From: Desulfotruncus arcticus DSM 17038
GTDB taxonomy: Bacteria > Bacillota > Desulfotomaculia > Desulfotomaculales > Desulfallaceae
Direction of reading: 5' to 3'
Length of the DNA stretch: 64,000 nt
Assembly (NCBI RefSeq): GCF_900113335.1
Contig: NZ_FOOX01000009.1
Location: 124,001-188,000, forward strand
Below the pieces are notes generated by a model. The model saw nothing but the letters and a program-made list of their open reading frames with translations. It ran no database searches and was not told where the DNA came from. The translations under genes were made by a program, and so were the position numbers. Shown one piece after another: positions 35,387 to 44,410 of the stretch (position 1 is the first letter of the stretch; each line of letters begins with the position of its first letter).

Positions 35387-36484
35387 TCAGCTTTTTATCG
35401 GCGGGACGTAAGCCGCAGTAACGCTGCGGTACATATCAGTCCTGGTGATTCCCGTCCAGGTGATTTTGGGAACATTGCCGGATTCGCGCTTGGCCATGTA
35501 CAGCAACAAATCTAACACCCGGCATGAATAGCCCCACTCGTTATCGTACCAGGCCAGCACTTTAACCAGCTTGCCGTCCATTACCATGGTGGAGGGAGCG
35601 TCGACTATGGATGAATGTGAATCGCCATAGTAATCTTTGGAAACCAGTGGGGCATCACTGTAAGCCATGATCCCCTTTAGTTCTCCCTCGGCACTGCTGC
35701 GCAAAGCCTCATTAACTTCCTCTGCGGAAGTGGCCCGTTCTACCACAGCCACAAAATCAACCACTGACACATTGGGGGTGGGTACGCGCATGGACAGGCC
35801 GTTTAGCTTGCCCTGGAGTTCAGGAATCACCAGTCCCACGGCTTTAGCGGCGCCCGTTGTGGTGGGAATTATCGATACCCCCGCTGCCCGTGCCCTGCGC
35901 AGATCCTTATGGGGGAGGTCAAGGATTTGCTGGTCGTTGGTGTATGAATGCACCGTTGTCATCATGCCGTTGTTTATTTTAAAACGCTGGTGCAGTACTT
36001 TGACCACCGGTGCCAGGCAGTTGGTGGTGCAGGAGGCATTGGATACCACATTATCCTTTTCGGGATTATAATCATTGTGGTTTACCCCCATAACAATTGT
36101 TGCGTCAACATTCTTGCCCGGCGCGCTAATGATTACCTTGCGGGCGCCGGCCCGCAGGTGTGCGGCAGCCTCTTCCCCCTTGGTGAAACGGCCGGTGGAT
36201 TCAACCACCATGCTAACCCCGAGGTTGCCCCATGGCAGTTCAGCCGGGTCTCTTTCAGCCAGAACGCGGACTTTTTTCTCATTAACCATAAAACTTCCTT
36301 CTTCAGCTCTAACCTCAGCGTTTAAAACGCCGTGCACCGAATCATACTTTAATAAATGGGCCAGCGTTCTGGCATCGGTCAGGTCGTTTACCGCTATTAC
36401 TTCCACTTCGGGATTATTCAAGGCCGCACGAAATACATTACGTCCGATACGGCCGAAGCCGTTGATTCCGATTTTTATCGTCAT
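35387..36484 (-). CDS. gap: Glyceraldehyde-3-phosphate dehydrogenase
   Basis: 365 residues from the ATG at 36484, with AAAGGGGC upstream. NAD-binding KIGINGFGRIGR, the catalytic SNASCTTNCLAPV, and WYDNEWGYS are all present. The C-terminus runs about 25 residues past the usual family end (GNVPKITWTGITRTDMYRSV), an unusual tail. No pgk or tpi follows, so it is not in a glycolytic operon; a gluconeogenic role is possible. Cofactor preference is not certain. Confidence 0.95.
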   Translation of the reverse strand: MTIKIGINGFGRIGRNVFRAALNNPEVEVIAVNDLTDARTLAHLLKYDSVHGVLNAEVRAEEGSFMVNEKKVRVLAERDPAELPWGNLGVSMVVESTGRFTKGEEAAAHLRAGARKVIISAPGKNVDATIVMGVNHNDYNPEKDNVVSNASCTTNCLAPVVKVLHQRFKINNGMMTTVHSYTNDQQILDLPHKDLRRARAAGVSIIPTTTGAAKAVGLVIPELQGKLNGLSMRVPTPNVSVVDFVAVVERATSAEEVNEALRSSAEGELKGIMAYSDAPLVSKDYYGDSHSSIVDAPSTMVMDGKLVKVLAWYDNEWGYSCRVLDLLLYMAKRESGNVPKITWTGITRTDMYRSVTAAYVPPIKS

Positions 36485-36655
36485 TAATAGACAGCCCCTT
36501 TCCAGTCTGAACCATTCTTTTTGCATATAGTAGTTGTTAGCTATAGTTTGACCGGCGGCTGGAAAGGTATGAATGCCAAATGTACGGTTATTTAAGCACG
36601 CAGTTCCATTATATCCTGATCCTGCAAAATGTTTTGCCCGGTAAATTTTTATTTT

Positions 36656-37018
36656 TTAGTCCAGGTCCAACTTGACTTCCACACAGGCGATGGCAACGAT
36701 GATGGAATCATCTCCATCCCCTAATTCAGGCAGTAAAAGGCCCGGCGCTTGCATGCCGCCGGCTATTGTTCTGCAGGACTTGCTGCCAAAGGGTATTGTT
36801 TCCAAAACCTGTTGGCTGTCAAGTTTTTCCGGACAAGGCACGGCCACCGTTACATCAACTACCATTTGATTCAGGTCTGTAATGCCGAGAATTTCCGGTA
36901 TGCCGCACAGGCAAGCATGCGATATGGCGTCTTTAACAGCTTTGCAAGCCGCGCCCGTTACATCCTGGCCATGAAAATCAATACCGGTGCCGAATTCTAT
37001 GATATATCGCTTGATCAT
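36656..37018 (-). CDS. Lin0512-family protein
   Basis: About 120 residues starting at ATG 37018, with GGAGG 12 bases upstream. It matches the small Lin0512 family: an RYIIEFGTGIDFHGQDVT start, GIPEI, and a Gly/Asp-rich end DDSIIVAIACVEV. Function is unknown. It lies 54 bases after the DUF6506 gene, and both are read from a sigma-54 promoter near 37419. That ties the pair to the acetoin regulator next door. Confidence 0.8.
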   Translation of the reverse strand: MIKRYIIEFGTGIDFHGQDVTGAACKAVKDAISHACLCGIPEILGITDLNQMVVDVTVAVPCPEKLDSQQVLETIPFGSKSCRTIAGGMQAPGLLLPELGDGDDSIIVAIACVEVKLDLD

Positions 37019-37072
37019 ACGGAATAAAACCTCCACTATCGTTTTGGCTATGAGTTGTTGGAAAAGCTGTAA

Positions 37073-37372
37073 TTAAAAGATGGCATCGCCGCTGTTTCCA
37101 TTCAGCCCCGGGTGTACGTCAAAGCGTACCGCTCCTACAGCCACATCCCTGCCCGCAGCCCGGGCGGCTCTGGCTACACCTTCGTGACCGAAGCCTCCGC
37201 ACAGCTCAATGGCTTTGACCCCTTCGGCAACCAACTGTTGGATGACTTCTTCGGCCGCTTGATAGTTCCGTACCCCTATCACTTTTAATTCCACTTCCGG
37301 AGTGCGCACCTCGGAATTGTGCTGGGCGGGCTCGGCGCCGGGCGCTAAAAAAATAAACGCTGCTTTAAGCAT
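37073..37372 (-). CDS. DUF6506-family protein
   Basis: About 99 residues with a strong AAGGAGG site. Small alpha/beta protein: KAAFIFLAPGAEP, then a region of VEGVKAIELCGGFGH type, and VGAVRFDVHPG near the end. Function is unknown. It is first in a two-gene operon with the Lin0512 protein, divergent from the AcoR-like regulator and preceded by a -24/-12 promoter. Confidence 0.75.
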   Translation of the reverse strand: MLKAAFIFLAPGAEPAQHNSEVRTPEVELKVIGVRNYQAAEEVIQQLVAEGVKAIELCGGFGHEGVARAARAAGRDVAVGAVRFDVHPGLNGNSGDAIF

Positions 37373-37410
37373 TATAAAAAAACCTCCTTTTAACATTTAA
37401 CGGGATTATG

Positions 37411-37427
37411 ATGCAAAACATATGCCA
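37411..37427 (-). promoter_or_regulatory. Sigma-54 promoter of the DUF6506/Lin0512 operon
   Basis: Minus strand TGGCATATGTTTTGCAT: GG and GC separated by exactly 10 bases, close to the consensus TGGCAC-N5-TTGCA. Start is expected near 37400. Confidence 0.8.
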
Positions 37428-37467
37428 AAACCTGCAGGTCGAAATTTTAGCAGGAACTGCTCGGGTC

Positions 37468-37484
37468 TGTCCGGTTTTCGTACA
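37468..37484. promoter_or_regulatory. Activator palindrome 1 (AcoR-like site)
   Basis: TGTCCGGTTTTCGTACA, arms TGTCCG and CGTACA around 5 bases. The same pattern lies upstream of both other sigma-54 promoters in this cluster. It sits about 41 bases upstream of the -24 box. Confidence 0.6.
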
Positions 37485-37731
37485 CTGTTTTGTCGGGAAG
37501 CAAATAATTCTAGCTGATGTGAATTGTGCTAAAATATTCTTGAAATTAGTGCCGGAGCTATATAAACTATTATTAATAAAAAAATTGTGGTTATTTTATC
37601 AACTGAAACAATATTTTAGTTATCAACACGGACATGCATAACCAGACACTCATAACGCTTGGTGAGCACTTTGGTGCCGATTTTTAGGGGAATAGTGTAC
37701 AAGTATTATTGATTAGGGGGTCTGGGAAAAC

Positions 37732-39834
37732 ATGATGGCAGGTCATGCAGGATTAAATAAAAGGAGAAATCTGGAAAAAAATTGGGAGGATTTTATATAC
37801 TCCGATAAACTTGATTTGAATAAACTAAACAGTGACATCGTCTCATCCTGGCAAAGATGCAAAAAGGCGGAGGTAAATCCCCTGGGCGGTAAGTGTGATC
37901 ACATATACGGGCGGGACCGGCTGGAACAAATATGCGAGTCCAATAAAATGCTTTTGGAAGTGGCTACGCCTGTAATAGAGTCGGTGTATCATACCGTTCA
38001 GGGGTCTGGCTTCATGGTGGTACTGGTAAACAACGAAGGTATTATACTTAAAACGATGGGTGATTATCAAACTCTGAACAGCGCGGAGCGGCTGAACTTC
38101 GGCCAGGGGGCTGTTTGGACGGAAGAGTCGGTGGGCACCAATGCCATAGGCACTTCACTGACATCCGGCATTCCCATCCAGATTACCGGCGCTGAGCATT
38201 TTTGCTCCCACCATCATGTCTGGACTTGCTCGGCGGCACCCATATGCGGTCCGGAGGGGCATGTGCTGGGCTGTTTGGATATGTCGGGACCCTATGATAA
38301 AATGCACCCGCATACGCTGGGCATGATTGTAGCGGCGGCTCAAGCCATTGAAAGCCAGCTGCGCAGGGAATTGTCCAAAAGTGAATTGGAATTGGCGCTT
38401 AAAAAGTTGACAACAGCGGTGGATACGGTTACCGATGGAATAATGTATATTAATGGAGATGGAATAATTACCGATGCCAATATTCCCGCCTGCAACTTGC
38501 TGGGCCTGTCATATGGCAGATTAAAGGGGATGCGCTTCAATCATGTGCTGGGCGGCGATATCGTTTCCGGCTGCTTTACGGCTGGAGCTTCAGCAAATGG
38601 GGAGGATTTTATTATCTCTGCTCCCCTGGGCAGGTTGGTTTGCTCTGTCAAAACCATTACCCATAGTAACGGCACAATAGGCGGCGCTGTGGCGGTTATC
38701 CGTATCCAAAAGAATGGCGTTAGAGGGCCGGGAGGCCATTGCACCGGCGGGGAAATGAAAGCCGCTGGCCCAAGCACTGATACTGGTTCCGGTAACGGCC
38801 CGGTCCGGCCTTCCGGTGGGGTATCCAGCGGTACCGCCAGCCGGCAGGCCGCTCCTTTCAATGGTATTATAGGCTGCAGCCAGCCTGTTCGCGCTGCGAT
38901 TAATCTGGCCCGGCGGGCGGCGGCCTGTTCCTCCACCGTGCTGCTGCTGGGGGAAAGCGGCAGCGGCAAAGAAGTATTTGCCATGTCTATTCATATGGCG
39001 AGTGACCGCCGCCAGGGCCCCTTTATTCCAGTTAACTGTGCCTCGCTGCCCAGCGGGTTGATCCAGAGCGAGCTATTCGGCTATAGCGGAGGGTCGTTTA
39101 CAGGTGCAAAGCGGGACGGCCAGCGGGGCAAATTTGAGCTGGCCCACGGTGGTACACTGTTTTTAGATGAAATCGGCGATATGCCGTTGGAGATGCAGGC
39201 CAATTTACTGCGTGTGCTTCAGGAAAAAGCGGTGATGCGGGTTGGTGGCAGCAAAATTATTCCTGTGGATGTGCGTGTGATAGCCGCCACCAATAAGGAC
39301 TTGCTGCGGGAGATGCAACAGGGCCGCTTTCGGGAAGATCTTTTTTACCGGATTAATGTGCTGTGTATTGAAATACCTCCCGTGCGGGACAGGGGCGCAG
39401 GCGACCTGCAGCTGCTCACTCAGCATTTGCTGGTTTCCATTGCCGCCAGGCTGGGAAGGCCGGTATGCAAAATTGACTCCGCAGCAATGAAGATGCTGGC
39501 GGAGTACCACTGGCCGGGTAATGTGCGGGAACTGGCCAATGTGCTGGAGCAGGTGCTGATTATTACCGATGACGATGTTATCCGGGTGGAACATTTACCG
39601 CGTTACCTGCAAAAGCCGGCCCGGGATTCGCAAGGATTGGCCGGGCAGGTTCCCTGTGAACCGGAGGAATCAGGAAGGGGTAATCCTGTAAGCACACTGG
39701 AACAAATAGAAAAACAAGCTATTCGCGAGGCGCTGCAGCGTTTTGACGGCAATATCAGCCGGACGGCGCGGGCGCTGGGTATAGGCCGGAACACACTGTA
39801 TGATAAACTGAAAAAATATGATCTTAAAGATTGA
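37732..39834 (+). CDS. acoR: Sigma-54-dependent activator, AcoR type
   Basis: 700 residues. An N-terminal GAF-type sensor (~60-210) is followed by a PAS domain (~225-330) and a Gly/Ser-rich linker. The AAA+ domain has Walker A GESGSGKE, the sigma-54 contact loop GSFTGA (a variant of GAFTGA) and FLDEIGDMP. The C-terminal Fis-type HTH includes [19 protein letters not shown]. AcoR proteins activate acetoin dehydrogenase operons with sigma-54. The layout, with three -24/-12 promoters nearby, supports the same job here. The Ser in GSFTGA is uncommon but known in the family. Confidence 0.9.
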   Translation: MMAGHAGLNKRRNLEKNWEDFIYSDKLDLNKLNSDIVSSWQRCKKAEVNPLGGKCDHIYGRDRLEQICESNKMLLEVATPVIESVYHTVQGSGFMVVLVNNEGIILKTMGDYQTLNSAERLNFGQGAVWTEESVGTNAIGTSLTSGIPIQITGAEHFCSHHHVWTCSAAPICGPEGHVLGCLDMSGPYDKMHPHTLGMIVAAAQAIESQLRRELSKSELELALKKLTTAVDTVTDGIMYINGDGIITDANIPACNLLGLSYGRLKGMRFNHVLGGDIVSGCFTAGASANGEDFIISAPLGRLVCSVKTITHSNGTIGGAVAVIRIQKNGVRGPGGHCTGGEMKAAGPSTDTGSGNGPVRPSGGVSSGTASRQAAPFNGIIGCSQPVRAAINLARRAAACSSTVLLLGESGSGKEVFAMSIHMASDRRQGPFIPVNCASLPSGLIQSELFGYSGGSFTGAKRDGQRGKFELAHGGTLFLDEIGDMPLEMQANLLRVLQEKAVMRVGGSKIIPVDVRVIAATNKDLLREMQQGRFREDLFYRINVLCIEIPPVRDRGAGDLQLLTQHLLVSIAARLGRPVCKIDSAAMKMLAEYHWPGNVRELANVLEQVLIITDDDVIRVEHLPRYLQKPARDSQGLAGQVPCEPEESGRGNPVSTLEQIEKQAIREALQRFDGNISRTARALGIGRNTLYDKLKKYDLKD

Positions 39835-39846
39835 GTAAAGATAAGG

Positions 39847-39904
39847 TTGGGCAAAAAAAATACTGGCTGCCAGTAATGAAAGGCAGCCGGTATTTTTTTG
39901 CCCA
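39847..39904. terminator. Strong terminator after acoR
   Basis: A long stem pairs TGGGCAAAAAAAATAC...GGCTGCC with GGCAGCC...GTATTTTTTTGCCCA. It is A-rich on the left arm and T-rich on the right, so it can stop either strand. Confidence 0.85.
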
Positions 39905-39949
39905 GTAACAAGAGCTGAGAAAGTTACACATTGTTCGAGTTATGACCAT

Positions 39950-39966
39950 TGTACGGTTTCCGAACA
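39950..39966. promoter_or_regulatory. Activator palindrome 2 (AcoR-like site)
   Basis: TGTACGGTTTCCGAACA, arms TGTACG/CGAACA around 5 bases, about 170 bases upstream of the bdhA -24 box. Confidence 0.6.
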
Positions 39967-40135
39967 GTAATGTTCTTTATAGTAATCTTTGTTGTTGCTT
40001 GGGACATTTTGTTTGGCCAAGCCGAACTGCAATTGTTGCAACGAAGTTCCGGTGATGGGTATTGTAAAGTTGACGCCGGTTTGGCTTGGCCAAGGGATTT
40101 AAGTTAATTATTAAGATATGAAAAAATGGTATAGT

Positions 40136-40152
40136 AGGCATATTTATTGCAA
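40136..40152 (+). promoter_or_regulatory. Sigma-54 promoter of bdhA
   Basis: AGGCATATTTATTGCAA: GG (40137-40138) and GC (40149-40150) separated by 10 bases. The start near 40162 lies 34 bases before the GTG start codon, which rules out the longer open frame from 40118. Confidence 0.75.
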
Positions 40153-40195
40153 AGTGCCATTTTACGTAAATAAAATCATTAAGGAGGTTGTTGCT

Positions 40196-41248
40196 GTGAA
40201 AGCTGCATTATGGTATGGAAAGAAGGACATTAGGATCATGAATGTACCGGAACCGCCGAGTCCGGGGATGGGACAGGTAAAAGTGAAGGTAATGTGGTGC
40301 GGAATTTGTGGTTCCGATCTGCACGAATACTTGGCCGGTCCTATTTTTATTCCAACGGAAAAGGAGCATCCTTTAACCGGAAAAAAAGCCCCCGTTATTC
40401 TTGGTCACGAATTTTCCGGTGAAGTAGTGGAAGTCGGCCCGGGAGTAACCAATATTAAGGTCGGAGATCGGGTGGCCCCGGATGCCTGTCAGGTTTGCTG
40501 GGAGTGTGATCGTTGTAAAGAAAACCGGTATAGTCTTTGTGACAAGCTTGCTTTTACCGGTTTAATGATCGATGGTGCCTTTGCAGAATATGTAAATGTG
40601 CCGGCTTATACGATATATAAAATACCGGACAATATGTCTTATGAAACCGCGGCTTTGATCGAACCCCTGGCGGTAGGTATGCATGCTGTACGCCGCGCGC
40701 CGCTTATTCAGGGTGATACTGCAGTTGTGCTTGGCGCGGGTACAATCGGGTTGGTTACTCTCATGTGCGCGCGTGCCGCCGGTGCCAGAGAGGTATATAC
40801 TATTGAAATGGCTAAGGCCAGAAAGGAGTACGCACTGAAGGCAGGTGCGACTGTAGTCTTAGACCCCTCGGAAGTAGATGTTGTTGCGAAAATTCATGAG
40901 CTTACCGGTGGCGGAGCTGATGTGGTATTTGAATGCATCGGAAATGATAAAACAGGTCCACTGGCAGTAGAATTGGCCAGAACAGCTGGTAAAGTAGTTA
41001 TTGTTGGGATCTTCGAAAAAGCGAGCAGTTTTCATTTTAACAGTTTATCTTTCACAGAGAAGACGGTAACGGGTTCTCTGGCTTATTATGGTGAGTTTGG
41101 TCCTGCTATCGATTTGGTTGCCGGCGGCCGCATTGATGTTGAACAACTGATTACCGGTAAAATAACAATTGATGATATTGTAGAAAAAGGTTTTGAAGAA
41201 CTGATAAACCGTACAGAAGAAAATATTAAAATCCTTGTTCGGCCATGA
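40196..41248 (+). CDS. bdhA: Zinc-dependent 2,3-butanediol dehydrogenase
   Basis: About 350 residues from a GTG with AAGGAGG upstream. It is a medium-chain dehydrogenase: catalytic Zn ligands in CGICGSDLHEY and GHEFSGE, structural Zn cysteines in CQVCWECDRCKENRYSLC, and NAD-binding GAGTIGL. The sequence closely fits the (R,R)-butanediol dehydrogenase group, which oxidises 2,3-butanediol to acetoin. Own sigma-54 promoter and activator site upstream. Sorbitol or threonine dehydrogenase activity is the alternative, but the acetoin context argues against it. Confidence 0.85.
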   Translation: MKAALWYGKKDIRIMNVPEPPSPGMGQVKVKVMWCGICGSDLHEYLAGPIFIPTEKEHPLTGKKAPVILGHEFSGEVVEVGPGVTNIKVGDRVAPDACQVCWECDRCKENRYSLCDKLAFTGLMIDGAFAEYVNVPAYTIYKIPDNMSYETAALIEPLAVGMHAVRRAPLIQGDTAVVLGAGTIGLVTLMCARAAGAREVYTIEMAKARKEYALKAGATVVLDPSEVDVVAKIHELTGGGADVVFECIGNDKTGPLAVELARTAGKVVIVGIFEKASSFHFNSLSFTEKTVTGSLAYYGEFGPAIDLVAGGRIDVEQLITGKITIDDIVEKGFEELINRTEENIKILVRP

Positions 41249-41431
41249 TAGTTAGTTGATGCACTTTACTTTTAATAAATCAGAAAGCTGCTGCGATCCG
41301 CATTCTGAATGCACTGTCCACTTCAAGTGGTGATGTTTTGTCGTAATGATATTGTTTGATAAATATGCTAAATAGTCTGAATAAACTATAAACAATCAAT
41401 CAAAAAGTTAGTGTTAAAGGAGGAAATTATA

Positions 41432-42199
41432 ATGGGTAAAGTTGCGATTGTAACCGGAGCAGGACGGGGGATTGGTAAGGGAATCGCTCTTAGATTGGCT
41501 AAGGACGGCTTAGATGTTGTGGTTAATGACATTAATGCTGAAAATGTCAATCAGGTGGCAAAAGAAATAGAAGCCCTGGGTAGTAATACTATGGCCATAG
41601 CTGCTGATGTATCCAACGAAAAAGAAGTTTACGCCATGGTCGATGAGGTAGTCGGCAAATTCGGGCAATTAGATGTGATGGTTGCTAATGCGGGGGTGGC
41701 TAATGTTAAGTTGGCTATAGAGATGACCGCGAGTGAATGGGATCAAATTTTCGCAGTGAACTGCAGGGGAATGTTTCTTTGTGACCAGGCGGCAGCCAAA
41801 CAGATGATTAAACAAAATAGCGGTAAAATTATCAATTGCGCCAGTATAGCGGCACATGCCGGCTTTTATTTGTTGGCTGCTTACAGCGCAACTAAATTTG
41901 CTGTAAGGGGTTTTACTCAGGCACTGGCCAAAGAATTGGGGTCGTACGGAATCACAGTTAATGCCTATTGCCCCGGCATTGTGGGAACAGATATGTGGGA
42001 GCTCATCGATGAAAAAATGGGACCTTACCTGGGGCTGCCCAAAGGAGAGGTTTTAAAAGAGTATTCCAAGCTGATAACGATGGGCCGGGTGCAAACTCCG
42101 GATGACGTGGCCTGCTTTGTATCTTATCTGGCTTCAGCGGATTCAAACTATATGACAGGCCAGTCCGTAATGATCGACGGTGGGATAGTCATGAGTTAA
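41432..42199 (+). CDS. budC: Acetoin reductase / meso-butanediol dehydrogenase (SDR)
   Basis: About 255 residues with AAAGGAGG before the ATG at 41432. Classical SDR: TGAGRGIGKG for NAD, NAG motif VANAGV, catalytic Ser in NCASIAA and YSATK. The C-terminal half (PGIVGTDMWELIDEKMG) is typical of diacetyl/acetoin reductases. It interconverts acetoin and meso- or S-butanediol with NADH. It lies 183 bases after bdhA; no separate sigma-54 promoter is seen, so it is likely read with bdhA. Confidence 0.85.
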   Translation: MGKVAIVTGAGRGIGKGIALRLAKDGLDVVVNDINAENVNQVAKEIEALGSNTMAIAADVSNEKEVYAMVDEVVGKFGQLDVMVANAGVANVKLAIEMTASEWDQIFAVNCRGMFLCDQAAAKQMIKQNSGKIINCASIAAHAGFYLLAAYSATKFAVRGFTQALAKELGSYGITVNAYCPGIVGTDMWELIDEKMGPYLGLPKGEVLKEYSKLITMGRVQTPDDVACFVSYLASADSNYMTGQSVMIDGGIVMS

Positions 42200-42240
42200 T
42201 TTAAACTGATAAACTTTGCTCATTCATGTTAGCCAATTAC

Positions 42241-42257
42241 TGTACATTAATCGAACA
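42241..42257. promoter_or_regulatory. Activator palindrome 3 (AcoR-like site)
   Basis: TGTACATTAATCGAACA, arms TGTACA/CGAACA around 5 bases, about 67 bases upstream of the aco -24 box, a typical enhancer distance. Confidence 0.6.
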
Positions 42258-42322
42258 GTTTTACGTACCGGCTTTCTTCAAAGGTAAGCTTATTCATTTA
42301 CTGTTTGGGGCGTTTTGTTTTA

Positions 42323-42339
42323 TGGCATTGTCCTTGCTA
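42323..42339 (+). promoter_or_regulatory. Sigma-54 promoter of acoABXC
   Basis: TGGCATTGTCCTTGCTA: GG (42324-42325) and GC (42336-42337) separated by 10 bases, near consensus. Start is expected at about 42348, ~50 bases before acoA. Confidence 0.85.
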
Positions 42340-42397
42340 AGGCAAAGGGATGTTTAAAATCTTCCAACAAGATTTAATTAAGTTAGGAGGGATAGTT

Positions 42398-43360
42398 ATG
42401 TCGTTAACTAAAGAAGAAATGATGGAAATGTACCAAAGAATGCTGTTGATCCGAGAGTTTGAAGACACAGTGGCCAATATGTTTTCCCAGGGGCAGATCC
42501 CGGGTTTCGTGCACCTGTACGTGGGAGAAGAAGCAGTGGCGGTAGGTGTCTGCAGCAATCTCAGCGACCAGGACTACATTGCCAGTACCCACCGTGGCCA
42601 CGGGCACGGTATTGCCCGGGGCGCTTCAGTGGACAAAATGATGGCGGAAATCTTCGGTAAAATTGACGGTTACTGCAAAGGTAAAGGTGGCTCCATGCAC
42701 ATTGCCGATGTGGAACTGGGCTTTTTGGGTGCCAACGGTATTGTTGGGGCCGGTCTGCCATTGGCGGCGGGAGCAGCCTTTGCCAACAAATACTTAAACA
42801 ACAATGGGGTGGCGGTCTGTTTCTTTGGTGACGGCGCTTCCAACAGGGCTACCTTTCATGAAGCGCTGAACCTGTCCAGCATTTGGAAGCTGCCGGTGAT
42901 TTTTGTCTGCGAAAATAATATGTACGGCATTTCTATGAGCCAGGAGCGGCACCAGAATATCACCGATGTGGCGGACCGGGCCACAGCTTATGGTATTCCC
43001 GGGCTTACTGTGGATGGTAACGACTTGATGGCAGTTTACGAGGCTTCGTCCGAAGCCGTCAAACGGGCGCGGGCAGGAGAGGGCCCCACCCTCATTGAGT
43101 GCAAAACTTACCGGCACCGGGGCCACTTTGAAGGCGATGCCTGTGTGTACAGGAGCGAAGATGAACTTAACCAATGGAAAAAGAAATGCCCCATTGAGCG
43201 GTTCTCTGCCAGGCTTTTGGAAATGGGTTTGGCCGGCCGGGATGAACTGGACAGGATCAAAACTCAGGTAAAAGAACAGATCAAAAGTGCCCTGGAATTC
43301 GCCCGGCAAAGCCCTTTGCCCGATATAACAGAGCTGACCAGGGATGTTTATTGTGATTAA
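42398..43360 (+). CDS. acoA: Acetoin dehydrogenase E1 alpha subunit
   Basis: About 320 residues from ATG 42398, with TTAGGAGG upstream. ThDP-binding motif GDGASNRATFHEALNLSSIW is complete, and the N-terminus (LLIREFEDTVANMFSQGQI, then HLYVGEEAVAVG) is that of 2-oxo-acid/acetoin dehydrogenase alpha chains. With AcoB it cleaves acetoin to acetaldehyde and an acetyl group passed to lipoyl-AcoC. First gene of the operon. Confidence 0.93.
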   Translation: MSLTKEEMMEMYQRMLLIREFEDTVANMFSQGQIPGFVHLYVGEEAVAVGVCSNLSDQDYIASTHRGHGHGIARGASVDKMMAEIFGKIDGYCKGKGGSMHIADVELGFLGANGIVGAGLPLAAGAAFANKYLNNNGVAVCFFGDGASNRATFHEALNLSSIWKLPVIFVCENNMYGISMSQERHQNITDVADRATAYGIPGLTVDGNDLMAVYEASSEAVKRARAGEGPTLIECKTYRHRGHFEGDACVYRSEDELNQWKKKCPIERFSARLLEMGLAGRDELDRIKTQVKEQIKSALEFARQSPLPDITELTRDVYCD

Positions 43361-43411
43361 AAAAACATATTAACCAATTGATCTACAATTTATCTCGAAG
43401 GGGTGATTGAT

Positions 43412-44383
43412 ATGTTGGAAATGACTTATGCGCAGGCCATTAATGCTGCCCTGAGGGAAGAAATGAGGCGGGACGGCACGGTGTATATTTTTGGAGAAGA
43501 CGTAGGTGTCTTTGGCGGCTGTTTTGGTGTTACCACCGGTTTAATTGATGAGTTCGGTGCCCGGCGGGTAATGGATACGCCCATATCGGAAACCGCTATT
43601 GTAGGCAGTGCCGTAGGCGCGGCCGCAGCCGGACTGAGGCCCGTGCCGGAAATTATGTTTGTGGATTTTATGGCGGTGTGTTTGGACGAATTTTTTAACC
43701 AGGCAGCCAAGATGAGGTATATGTTCGGCGGCAAAGCCAGGGTACCTGTAACCCTGCGCACTGTATGCGGGGCGGGGGTGGGGGCTGCGGCCCAGCACTC
43801 CCAGAGCCTGGAGGCCTGGTTTACCCACATGCCCGGGGTGAAAGTGGTGATGCCTTCCACACCGGCTGATGCCAAAGGACTGCTGGTGGCTTCGATTCGG
43901 GATGATAATCCGGTAATTTTTATTGAGCACAAAGTGCTGTACGGCCTATCCGGACCGGTACCGGAAGGTGAATATACCATTCCTCTGGGCAAAGCCGACA
44001 TCAAGCGGCCGGGTGGGGACGTTACCGTGGTGGCCACCTCCCTGATGGTGCATAAAGCGCTGGCTGCGGCCCAAACTCTGGCCGGTGAGGGGATCGAAGC
44101 GGAGGTTATCGACCCCCGCACACTGTCACCATTGGACAAGGATACCATACTGGAGTCTGTAGCCAAAACCGGCCGTCTGGTAATTGTGCATGAAGCAGTA
44201 AAAACCGGCGGCTTCGGCGGAGAAATAGCCGCCATGGTGGCGGAGGAAGGATTTGACTATCTGGATGCACCCATTAAGCGGGTGGGAGCCCCCTTTACTC
44301 CCGTGCCTTTCAGCCCGCCCCTGGAAACGGCCTTCATCCCGAATGAAAATAAGATCATGGCGGCTATCAAAGAGCTGTTGTAA
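43412..44383 (+). CDS. acoB: Acetoin dehydrogenase E1 beta subunit
   Basis: About 323 residues; ATG 43412 has GGGGTG upstream, and GTG 43403 is the longer option. Transketolase pyrimidine-binding motifs are present: [27 protein letters not shown], and the C-terminal domain with [11 protein letters not shown] and [16 protein letters not shown]. Partner of AcoA. A 51-base gap separates the two. Confidence 0.93.
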   Translation: MLEMTYAQAINAALREEMRRDGTVYIFGEDVGVFGGCFGVTTGLIDEFGARRVMDTPISETAIVGSAVGAAAAGLRPVPEIMFVDFMAVCLDEFFNQAAKMRYMFGGKARVPVTLRTVCGAGVGAAAQHSQSLEAWFTHMPGVKVVMPSTPADAKGLLVASIRDDNPVIFIEHKVLYGLSGPVPEGEYTIPLGKADIKRPGGDVTVVATSLMVHKALAAAQTLAGEGIEAEVIDPRTLSPLDKDTILESVAKTGRLVIVHEAVKTGGFGGEIAAMVAEEGFDYLDAPIKRVGAPFTPVPFSPPLETAFIPNENKIMAAIKELL

Positions 44384-44410
44384 ACAGAGGGATAAGAGAG
44401 GAAGAGATAT

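Noticed and set aside
39932-39948. Second activator site TGTTCGAGTTATGACCA beside the bdhA site
   Set aside because: Only one arm fits the palindrome; too degenerate to list as a site.
40011-40093. TTTGGCCAAGCC and GGCTTGGCCAA as a sigma-54 promoter or operator
   Set aside because: GG and GC are 12 bases apart in the first copy, wrong for sigma-54; the role of the inverted pair is unclear.
40118-40195. Longer start for the butanediol dehydrogenase
   Set aside because: It contains the -24/-12 promoter and would lie upstream of the transcription start; GTG 40196 has AAGGAGG.
43426-44235. Long minus-strand open frame opposite acoB
   Set aside because: Shadow frame of a conserved coding gene, no ribosome site.
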